Source of the DNA: Lachnospiraceae bacterium
GTDB taxonomy: Bacteria > Bacillota_A > Clostridia > Lachnospirales > Lachnospiraceae
Direction: 5' to 3'
Assembly (NCBI GenBank): GCA_016291475.1
Contig: JAEEXJ010000029.1
Coordinates: 1-32,404 of the forward strand
DNA: 32,404 bases
How positions within the stretch are numbered: position 1 is the stretch's first letter; the number at the start of each line of letters is the position of its first letter. Positions 25,876 through 32,404 of this stretch are shown here, piece by piece. Below the pieces are notes generated by a model, which saw only the letters and a list, made by a program, of their open reading frames with translations, searched no databases and had not been told where the DNA came from. The position numbers were made by a program, and so were the translations under genes.

Positions 25876-26733
25876 ATGAAAAAAACACTTATCAAAATTT
25901 CTGCGATCTTTATGGCAGTATTCTGCATTGCCTTTTTGAAATTTACGGTAAATGCGGCTCCGGTAAAGATGGCTGACGGTCAGCTTTTCGATGCTGCATA
26001 TTATGCAAGCTGCAATCCCGATGTGGTTGCCGTATTCGGAAACGATCAGAACATGCTTTATCTGCATTATGCCCTTTGCGGCAAGGCGGAAGGAAGACTT
26101 CCCTACGATCCCGCTTACGGAAACGGTGGTTCTTCCTCGTCAGGTTCTTTTGATGCGGCTTATTATGCGGCTAAATATCCCGATGTTGCTGCCGTATTCG
26201 GATACGACCCTACACTTTTAAAAATGCACTATGATCTTTGCGGTAAGACTGAGGGCAGATTTGCAAATGCTGCAGAAGAAGCAGCGGCCGCATCTGTTTC
26301 CGCACCCGCTTCTGCAACTGTACCGGCACCTGCACCGGCTCCTGCGGCAACGGTTAATGATTCTTCATTTGAGATGCAGGTATTGAATCTCTGCAATCAG
26401 CAGCGTGCGGCAAACGGACTAGCACCTCTTTCCTGGGATTCTTCAAACCTTGCACCCGGAGCCGCAGTAAGAGCTCAGGAGATCACTGCCCTTTTTTCAC
26501 ACACCAGACCAGACGGAAGCAGCTGTTTTACCGCAGTCAGAAATCCCGGAAGACTCGGTGAAAACATTGCAGCGGGACAGCGTACTCCCGCTGAAGTTGT
26601 TAATGACTGGATGAACAGCCCCGGACACAGAGCAAATATCCTTAACGCCGGATTTACCAAGCTCGGTGTCGGCTATGTCTATGTTCCCGGTGATATGTAC
26701 GGTCATTATTGGGTTCAGATGTTCTCATCATAA
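25876..26733 (+). CDS. Secreted CAP-domain protein with two N-terminal repeats
   Basis: A 285-residue exported protein. Signal peptide ~1-28 (cleavage near VNAAP). Two copies of a ~39-residue repeat follow, 38-76 and 92-130, each FDAAYYA..PDV.AVFG..........HY.LCGK.EGR. After an Ala/Pro-rich linker (~132-160) comes a CAP/SCP domain (~165-285) with FSHTRPDG (207-214), LGENIAAG (227-234), NSPGHRANIL (247-256) and the closing HYWVQMF strand. CAP domains of bacteria are widespread secreted modules with mostly unknown activity; the repeats probably bind the cell surface. It lies 17 bases after tgt with a GGGGG ribosome site, so it shares that transcript. Confidence 0.9.
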   Translation: MKKTLIKISAIFMAVFCIAFLKFTVNAAPVKMADGQLFDAAYYASCNPDVVAVFGNDQNMLYLHYALCGKAEGRLPYDPAYGNGGSSSSGSFDAAYYAAKYPDVAAVFGYDPTLLKMHYDLCGKTEGRFANAAEEAAAASVSAPASATVPAPAPAPAATVNDSSFEMQVLNLCNQQRAANGLAPLSWDSSNLAPGAAVRAQEITALFSHTRPDGSSCFTAVRNPGRLGENIAAGQRTPAEVVNDWMNSPGHRANILNAGFTKLGVGYVYVPGDMYGHYWVQMFSS

Positions 26734-26742
26734 ATTTTTTAT

Positions 26743-26771
26743 TTGATACTTTCACCGATATCGTGTATCAT
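26743..26771 (+). promoter_or_regulatory. Promoter of yajC
   Basis: TTGATA (26743-26748), 17 bases, TATCAT (26766-26771), then a GGAGG ribosome site at 26813-26817 before the yajC ATG. Confidence 0.5.
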
Positions 26772-26825
26772 CAAAAAATGTGTGATGACACAATCTAATT
26801 TCCAAAATGATCGGAGGATATAATA

Positions 26826-27191
26826 ATGAAATTTCTGCTCCTTACAGCTGAAGAAGCTGCTGCTGCAGAGGCAGCCGGACTTGGCGGCTTACTTCCTGTA
26901 GTTATCATGTACGGTATCATCATCTTTGCACTCTGGTTCTTCTTTATGAGACCTCAGAGCAAGGAGAGAAAGAAGACTCAGGAGATGCTTGCAACTCTTG
27001 AGGTAGGAGATGTAGTTGTTACCACCTCAGGCTTCTACGGAGTCCTCATTGATGTAACCGACGAAGACGTTATCGTAGAATTCGGAGGAAACCGTAACTG
27101 CCGTATTCCTATGGAGAAATCCGCAATCGCAAGAGTCGAAAAGCCCGGACAGTCTGCTCCCGCTGAGTCTGACAAGAAGAAAGACAAGTAA
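26826..27191 (+). CDS. yajC: Preprotein translocase accessory subunit YajC
   Basis: A small membrane protein that associates with the Sec translocon (SecDF-YajC). One membrane helix at ~21-40 precedes the hallmark MRPQSKERKK (39-48) and the cytoplasmic VGDVVVTTSGFYG beta domain. Length 121 aa is normal, with a lysine-rich tail. secD/secF are not next to it in the window. A terminator follows. Confidence 0.95.
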   Translation: MKFLLLTAEEAAAAEAAGLGGLLPVVIMYGIIIFALWFFFMRPQSKERKKTQEMLATLEVGDVVVTTSGFYGVLIDVTDEDVIVEFGGNRNCRIPMEKSAIARVEKPGQSAPAESDKKKDK

Positions 27192-27208
27192 TCTAACTAG
27201 ATTCATCC

Positions 27209-27240
27209 AAACCTCTCGAATATATTTCGGGAGGTTTTTT
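27209..27240 (+). terminator. Terminator of yajC
   Basis: A 12 bp stem with one T-G wobble (27209-27220 with 27226-27237) and a 5-base loop, running into T6 at 27235-27240. Confidence 0.93.
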
Positions 27241-27244
27241 ATTG

Positions 27245-27518
27245 TGAATAAATAGTTTCTTGTAAAAGGACTTTCAGCGTCATGTGTATATTTTTATGGA
27301 CTTTTTTACGAGCTTAGCTGTTCTTGGGAGCTCATCCGCCTAAGCACAATTTCACCTGGATGGTGAAATTAGCAGGCACTGAGACATGGATGTCGAATGC
27401 CTGCGGTGCGTAGTCCTTGGATTATATGAGTTCCCATAGAACAGCTTAGCGAGTAAAGCAGGGAATAAAAATATACACATGGGGTTGAAAGTCCGTTGGA
27501 AGAATGCATATTTATTCA
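27245..27518. repeat. 274-base element with long inverted arms and two inner hairpins
   Basis: Most of the gene-free stretch 27192-27622 is one large imperfect palindrome. Nested arm pairs are 27245-27254/27509-27518, 27268-27276/27486-27494, a perfect 17 bp pair 27281-27297/27465-27481, 27305-27309/27453-27457, 27312-27324/27438-27450 (one T-T mismatch) and 27326-27335/27426-27435. Arms are separated by size-matched internal loops, and one junction is a tandem GA/GA in a CGAG/CGAG context. The centre holds two hairpins: 27348-27356/27362-27370, and 27372-27378/27398-27404 with an inner GACA/TGTC. No ORF of note lies inside. It is either a structured noncoding RNA or a miniature inverted-repeat element; the strand is undetermined. 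Confidence 0.85.
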
Positions 27519-27558
27519 TAAATCGCAATAAATGAATAAAATTGGATACCTCAGAACC

Positions 27559-27587
27559 TTGAAAAATAGGATTCTTTCGAATATAGT
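27559..27587 (+). promoter_or_regulatory. Promoter of leuB-ilvD-ilvB
   Basis: TTGAAA (27559-27564), exactly 17 bases, TATAGT (27582-27587). Predicted start near 27594, leaving a leader of about 29 bases, too short for a T-box or other attenuator. Confidence 0.7.
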
Positions 27588-27622
27588 GGAAATGTCGCAC
27601 TTTTAGTAGAAGGAGATATGCC

Positions 27623-28708
27623 ATGAAGCTTAATATTGTATGCATTCCCGGTGACGGAATCGGTCCCGAGATCGTAACTCAGGCAAAAAAAGTGCTTGAG
27701 AAAGTTGCATCTGTTTACGGACATGAAATTATATTCAAAGATATTCTGATGGGCGGTGCATCCATCGATGCATGCGGAGAACCTCTTACTCAGGAAGCCA
27801 TCGATACCGCAAAGGCTGCTGATGCAGTTCTTATGGGATCCATCGGCGGCAATACCACAACAAGCCCCTGGTATAAACTCCCTCCCGAGAAGAGACCCGA
27901 AGCAGGTCTTCTTAAGATTAGAAAAGAGTTGGGGCTGTTTGCCAATCTTAGACCCGCATATCTTTTCCCCGAGCTTGCGGACGCATGTCCCCTTGCAAGC
28001 GAGACCTCGGATAAGGGCTTTGACCTTCTTATCATGAGAGAACTCACCGGCGGACTTTATTTCGGAGAAAGACACACAGAGGTTGTAAACGGATTAAGAA
28101 CTGCCGTTGATACCCTTACATATAATGAAGAAGAGATCAGAAGAATTGCCATTAAAGCTTTCGAGGCTGCAAGGATCCGCAGAGGTAAAGTTACTTCCGT
28201 AGATAAGGCAAACGTTCTTGATTCATCAAGACTTTGGAGAGCCGTAACCGCAGAGGTTGCCAAGGATTATCCCGATGTTGAACTCGAGAACATGCTTGTT
28301 GATAACTGCGCAATGCAGCTTGTTAAAGATCCCGGACAGTTTGATGTAGTCCTTACAGAGAATATGTTCGGAGACATCCTTTCGGATGAAGCCAGCATGA
28401 TCACCGGTTCCATAGGAATGCTTTCATCGGCATCTCTGAATGAGACCAAGTTCGGACTCTATGAGCCCAGCCACGGGTCTGCTCCCGATATTGCGGGAAT
28501 GGATATTGCAAATCCTATTGCAACCGTTCTTTCCGCCGCTATGATGCTTAAGTTTTCTTTTGACCTTAATAAGGAAGGCGAGGCCATCGAAGCAGCCGTA
28601 AAGCAGGTTCTTAAGGATGGCTTCAGGACCGGAGATATTTATTCCGAAGGATGTACCAAGGTCGGATGCACTCAGATGGGCAATCTCATCTGTGAAAGAA
28701 TCAAATAA
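27623..28708 (+). CDS. leuB: 3-isopropylmalate dehydrogenase
   Basis: Oxidises and decarboxylates 3-isopropylmalate with NAD in leucine synthesis. The N-terminal [10 protein letters not shown] (8-17), [26 protein letters not shown] and [13 protein letters not shown] motifs are intact, including the Asp residues that bind the metal. Length 361 aa is normal. AAGGAG at 27610-27615 precedes the ATG. First gene of a leuB-ilvD-ilvB operon; leuA, leuC and leuD are not in the window. Isocitrate dehydrogenase is excluded by the LeuB-type substrate loop and length. Confidence 0.96.
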   Translation: MKLNIVCIPGDGIGPEIVTQAKKVLEKVASVYGHEIIFKDILMGGASIDACGEPLTQEAIDTAKAADAVLMGSIGGNTTTSPWYKLPPEKRPEAGLLKIRKELGLFANLRPAYLFPELADACPLASETSDKGFDLLIMRELTGGLYFGERHTEVVNGLRTAVDTLTYNEEEIRRIAIKAFEAARIRRGKVTSVDKANVLDSSRLWRAVTAEVAKDYPDVELENMLVDNCAMQLVKDPGQFDVVLTENMFGDILSDEASMITGSIGMLSSASLNETKFGLYEPSHGSAPDIAGMDIANPIATVLSAAMMLKFSFDLNKEGEAIEAAVKQVLKDGFRTGDIYSEGCTKVGCTQMGNLICERIK

Positions 28709-28749
28709 TACAGTAATACTGATAAAATAGTGTAGGAGAGGTAATAACT

Positions 28750-30420
28750 ATGAGAAGTGATTCCGTAAAGGTTGGTGACGCACAGGCGCCCCACAGAAGT
28801 CTTTTCAATGCACTCGGATTTACCGAGGAAGAGAGAAAGCGCCCTCTCATCGGTATCGTTACATCTTATAACGAGATCGTTCCCGGCCACATGAATCTTG
28901 ATAAGATTGCCGAAGCAGTTAAGCTTGGCGTGGCAATGGCAGGCGGTACCCCCGTTCTTTTCCCCGCAATTGCTGTATGCGACGGTATCGCTATGGGACA
29001 TATCGGAATGAAATACAGTCTTGTTACCAGAGACCTTATTGCCGATTCTACCGAATGTATGGCAATGGCTCACGGTTTTGACGGACTTGTATGCATTCCC
29101 AACTGCGATAAGAACGTCCCCGGACTTCTCATGGCAGCCGCAAGAGTAAATATTCCTACCGTATTTGTATCAGGCGGACCTATGCTTGCCGGTCATGTTC
29201 ACGGATGCAAGAGAAGCCTTTCATCCATGTTCGAAGCTGTAGGAAGCTATGCAGCGGGTAATATCACAAAAGAAGAACTTACAGAGTTCGAAGAGAAGGT
29301 CTGCCCTACCTGCGGATCCTGTTCCGGTATGTATACCGCAAACTCCATGAACTGCCTTACCGAAGCCATCGGTATGGGACTTAAGGGAAACGGAACCATC
29401 CCCGCAGTTTATTCCGAGCGTATCAGACTTGCTAAACATGCAGGCATGAAGATAATGGAGCTCGTTGAGAAAAACATCCGTCCCAGAGATATCATGACCG
29501 ATAAAGCATTCAAGAATGCTCTTACCGTTGATATGGCTCTCGGATGTTCTACCAATACAATGCTTCATATTCCTGCTATCGCTAAAGAAGCAGGTGTAGA
29601 ACTTAATATGGAAATGGTCAACGATCTTTCTGCTAAGACTCCCAACCTTTGCCACCTTGCTCCCGCAGGTCCTACTTATATGGAAGACCTCAATGAGGCA
29701 GGCGGTGTTTATGCCGTTATGAACGAACTCTCAAAGAAGGGACTTATCGAAGAAGATTGCATGACTGTTAATGCAACCACCATCGGAGAGAATATCAAGA
29801 ATTGCATCAACAAAGATCCTGAGGTTATCAGAACTATCGATAATCCTTATCAGGCAACCGGCGGTATCGCAGTGCTTAAGGGCAACCTTGCTCCTGATAC
29901 CGGTGTTGTTAAGCAGTCTGCCGTTGCTCCCGAGATGCTTGTTCATGAAGGTCCCGCAAGAGTATTTGATTGTGAGGAAGATGCAATTGCAGCAATTAAG
30001 GGCGGCAAGATCGTAGCAGGTGATGTTGTTGTCATCAGATATGAAGGACCTAAGGGAGGTCCCGGAATGAGAGAAATGCTCAATCCCACATCCGCTATTG
30101 CCGGCATGGGACTTGGTTCTACCGTAGCTCTTATCACAGACGGTAGATTCTCCGGTGCATCCCGCGGAGCATCCATCGGACATGTATCACCCGAAGCTGC
30201 TGTTGGAGGACCCATTGCACTTGTTAAAGAAGGAGATATCATCTCCATAGATATTCCTAACAGAAAACTTAATGTTAAGGTATCGGATGAGGAGATGGAC
30301 GAGCGTCGTAAGGCTTGGACTCCCAGAGAGCCCAAGATCACTACCGGATATCTTGCCCGTTACAGAGAACTTGTAACCAGCGGAAACCGCGGAGCGGTAC
30401 TTGAGATTCCCAAGAATTGA
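28750..30420 (+). CDS. ilvD: Dihydroxy-acid dehydratase
   Basis: Dehydrates dihydroxy-isovalerate and dihydroxy-methylvalerate to the keto acids of valine and isoleucine. It is an iron-sulfur enzyme: Cys119 in [11 protein letters not shown] and the cluster CPTCGSCSG (185-193) provide the ligands. [12 protein letters not shown] and HVSPEAA near the C-terminus are family signatures. Length 556 aa is normal. A GGAGAGG ribosome site lies upstream, 41 bases after leuB. A small perfect palindrome, CAGTA-A-TACTG, occupies 28711-28721 in that gap. Confidence 0.97.
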   Translation: MRSDSVKVGDAQAPHRSLFNALGFTEEERKRPLIGIVTSYNEIVPGHMNLDKIAEAVKLGVAMAGGTPVLFPAIAVCDGIAMGHIGMKYSLVTRDLIADSTECMAMAHGFDGLVCIPNCDKNVPGLLMAAARVNIPTVFVSGGPMLAGHVHGCKRSLSSMFEAVGSYAAGNITKEELTEFEEKVCPTCGSCSGMYTANSMNCLTEAIGMGLKGNGTIPAVYSERIRLAKHAGMKIMELVEKNIRPRDIMTDKAFKNALTVDMALGCSTNTMLHIPAIAKEAGVELNMEMVNDLSAKTPNLCHLAPAGPTYMEDLNEAGGVYAVMNELSKKGLIEEDCMTVNATTIGENIKNCINKDPEVIRTIDNPYQATGGIAVLKGNLAPDTGVVKQSAVAPEMLVHEGPARVFDCEEDAIAAIKGGKIVAGDVVVIRYEGPKGGPGMREMLNPTSAIAGMGLGSTVALITDGRFSGASRGASIGHVSPEAAVGGPIALVKEGDIISIDIPNRKLNVKVSDEEMDERRKAWTPREPKITTGYLARYRELVTSGNRGAVLEIPKN

Positions 30421-30441
30421 TTATTAGGAGAATTACGGACT

Positions 30442-32124
30442 ATGGAAATGAACGGTTCTGAAATAGTAATAGCATGTCTCAAAGAACAGGGAGTAGATAC
30501 CGTATTCGGATATCCCGGAGGTACCATACTTAATATCTATGATGCGCTTTATAAGCATCAGGATGAGATCAGACATGTGCTTACCAGCCATGAACAGGGC
30601 GCAGCTCATGCTGCTGACGGTTATGCAAGGGCAACCGGTAAAGTCGGTGTCTGCATGGCTACTTCAGGCCCCGGTGCCACCAACCTTGTAACCGGTATTG
30701 CAACAGCATATATGGACTCTGTTCCTCTTGTTGCCATTACCGCAAATGTTAATCTTCCCGCTCTCGGAAAAGATTCATTCCAGGAGATCGATATCGTAGG
30801 TGTTACCATGCCTATTACCAAACATGGTTTCATAGTAAAGAATATCAATGATCTGGCACCTACTATCCGTAAGGCATTTAAGATAGCAAAGACCGGTCGT
30901 CCCGGCCCTGTTCTTGTAGATATTACCAAGGATGTAACCGCAGCCGTATGTGATTACGAACCTGTTAATCCCGCGGAACCCGATAAGGTTATTAAGTTCG
31001 AAGATAAGGATCTTACCGTTGTTGCCGAGATGCTTTGCAAAGCTAAAAAGCCTTTCATCTATGTCGGCGGCGGTGCAATCATTTCCGATGCTTCCGAGGA
31101 AGTTGCAGAGCTTGCTGAACTTCTTGATGCACCTGTTTGCGATACTCTTATGGGTAAGGGCGCGTTTGACGGACACTCAAAGCGTTATACCGGAATGATC
31201 GGAATGCACGGAACCAAGGCGTCAAACTTCGGCGTAAGCAAGTGTGATCTGCTGATCGCTCTGGGTGCAAGATTCTCTGACAGAGTAATAGGCGATCCTA
31301 AGACTTTTGCTTCGGAAGCCAAGCTCATCCATATTGATATAGACGCAGCTGAGATCCATAAGAATATACATGCGGATGCATTCATGGTTGGCGACTTAAA
31401 GACCATCCTTACATCACTCAATCCTAAGATCGATCAGGCAGACCATTCCGAGTGGCTTGCAGAGATCGCTGACCTTAAGGCAAAGCATCCTCTGGCTTAC
31501 GACAACAGCGTATTATCATGCCCCTACATCCTTCAGAAGCTTGATGAGATCACTGAAGGAAAAGCCATCATTACAACGGATGTCGGCCAGCATCAGATGT
31601 GGGCTGCACAGTACTATATCTATTCAGAGCCCCGTACCTTCATTTCTTCAGGCGGAGCCGGAACCATGGGCTATGGTTTGGGCGCGTGCATCGGAGCCAA
31701 GACCGGAAGACCTGATAAGATCTGCGTTAATATCGCAGGAGACGGCTGCTTTAGAATGAACATGCAGGAACTTGCGACTGCCAGCCGCTATAATATACCT
31801 ATAATAGAGATCGTGATCAATAACCATGTTCTGGGTATGGTGCGCCAGTGGCAGACTCTGTTCTACGATAAGAGATATTCCCAGACAGTATTAAATGACA
31901 AGGTGGATTTCTGCAAGGTTGCCGAAGGTCTCGGCTGTGAAGCCATTCTTGTGACGAAGAAGGAAGAAGTTGAGCCTGCGCTAAAGAAAGCGCTTGACTT
32001 ATATAAGCAGAATATACCGGTAGTGCTTAACTGCATTATTCCTGAAGATGATAAGGTATTCCCTATGTCATCACCGGGAGCACCGCTGACGAAGACTTTT
32101 GACGCTTCCGACCTTCAGGAATAA
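30442..32124 (+). CDS. ilvB: Acetolactate synthase, large subunit
   Basis: Thiamine-diphosphate enzyme that condenses pyruvate to acetolactate or with 2-ketobutyrate, the first common step of valine and isoleucine synthesis. Catalytic Glu51 in SHEQGAAHAADGYAR, SGPGATN and the ThDP motif GDG (433-435) to NN (460-461) are present; the C-terminal MVRQWQTLFYDKRYS segment is typical of the biosynthetic enzyme rather than the catabolic AlsS. Length 560 aa is normal. The small regulatory subunit gene ilvN does not follow. The start lies 21 bases after ilvD with an AGGAG site. Confidence 0.96.
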   Translation: MEMNGSEIVIACLKEQGVDTVFGYPGGTILNIYDALYKHQDEIRHVLTSHEQGAAHAADGYARATGKVGVCMATSGPGATNLVTGIATAYMDSVPLVAITANVNLPALGKDSFQEIDIVGVTMPITKHGFIVKNINDLAPTIRKAFKIAKTGRPGPVLVDITKDVTAAVCDYEPVNPAEPDKVIKFEDKDLTVVAEMLCKAKKPFIYVGGGAIISDASEEVAELAELLDAPVCDTLMGKGAFDGHSKRYTGMIGMHGTKASNFGVSKCDLLIALGARFSDRVIGDPKTFASEAKLIHIDIDAAEIHKNIHADAFMVGDLKTILTSLNPKIDQADHSEWLAEIADLKAKHPLAYDNSVLSCPYILQKLDEITEGKAIITTDVGQHQMWAAQYYIYSEPRTFISSGGAGTMGYGLGACIGAKTGRPDKICVNIAGDGCFRMNMQELATASRYNIPIIEIVINNHVLGMVRQWQTLFYDKRYSQTVLNDKVDFCKVAEGLGCEAILVTKKEEVEPALKKALDLYKQNIPVVLNCIIPEDDKVFPMSSPGAPLTKTFDASDLQE

Positions 32125-32197
32125 CGATGATATCGCTGATCTTTTAATGATCATGATATAGAGATTTTGGTTGGACATCTTAAGTATCAGTAATACT

Positions 32198-32404
32198 ATG
32201 AAGATCTCATTTTTTAAAACTCTGTTTATAATCGTTTTTTCTACGATCTTTATCCTGGGCCTGGTTTATCTGGGCCTGGGGTATTACTATCGGGATTCCT
32301 TCAGTTACGGTACAAATATTAACGGGATATACTGTACCGGAAGGACGCCGGTTGAGGTGAACCGGCTTCTTAATGAACAGTATGTATATAACGGACTTAC
32401 CATC
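32198..32404 (+). CDS. Membrane-anchored cell-wall protein, N-terminal part (runs off the window)
   Basis: The visible 69 residues show a short basic N-terminus, one membrane helix (~8-30) and then YYYRDSFSYGTNINGIYCTGRTPVEVNRLLNEQY. The GT.ING....G.TP.E....L pattern is typical of the domain that precedes L,D-transpeptidase (YkuD) or VanW catalytic domains in Firmicutes. The catalytic part lies beyond the end, so the activity is inferred. No Shine-Dalgarno is evident before the ATG; an in-frame TTG at 32171 is an alternative start. No clear terminator separates it from ilvB. Confidence 0.72.
   Translation, partial: MKISFFKTLFIIVFSTIFILGLVYLGLGYYYRDSFSYGTNINGIYCTGRTPVEVNRLLNEQYVYNGLTI

Noticed and set aside
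27192..27622. T-box leader, group II intron or retron in the yajC-leuB gap
   Set aside because: No T-box core with terminator, no domain V-like hairpin and no reverse transcriptase nearby; the leuB promoter lies downstream of the structure.
32125..32170. Weak hairpin after ilvB as a terminator
   Set aside because: Short GATC-type pairings exist but there is no T-run and the stem is interrupted.

Overview
The window looks like chromosomal DNA from a fibrolytic Lachnospiraceae-type Clostridia, plausibly near Butyrivibrio or Pseudobutyrivibrio. This is inferred from moderate-to-low GC, consensus sigma-A promoters, strong Shine-Dalgarno sites, a tmRNA without an encoded CCA, and a mix of secreted or cytoplasmic plant-polysaccharide enzymes with Gram-positive envelope genes. 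Nothing phage-like, CRISPR-like or transposase-like is present.

Layout. Positions 1-195 are the 3' part of tmRNA, followed by an AT-rich orphan AgrC-type sensor kinase. On the minus strand (1651-4431) lies a two-enzyme protein, a type B carboxylesterase fused to a GH43 glycosidase. Divergent from it is a NagZ-like GH3 lipoprotein. Positions 6091-12203 form a tight five-gene operon: a small membrane protein, an OmpR-type regulator, its kinase, a very large multi-pass membrane protein and a lipoprotein. A convergent EamA transporter follows, then a membrane diguanylate cyclase, then (minus strand) a membrane-anchored GH5 endoglucanase and a UvrD-type helicase.

From 18918 the plus strand carries a CBM48/GH13 isoamylase or GlgX homologue whose catalytic residues appear to be replaced, a DUF5662 protein, chorismate synthase (aroC), a beta-propeller lactonase-like protein, a VanY-type carboxypeptidase, tgt, a CAP-domain secreted protein and yajC. 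A 431-base gene-free gap then holds a yajC terminator, a 274-base element with long imperfect inverted arms, and a good promoter for leuB-ilvD-ilvB, the branched-chain amino acid operon. The window ends inside a membrane-anchored gene that resembles L,D-transpeptidase/VanW-type proteins.

The most notable items are the 274-base structured element at 27245-27518 (candidate noncoding RNA or miniature mobile element), the apparently dead GH13 pseudoenzyme, the uncharacterised two-component/membrane operon, the esterase-GH43 fusion, and a hairpin that overlaps the ribosome binding site of the helicase gene.
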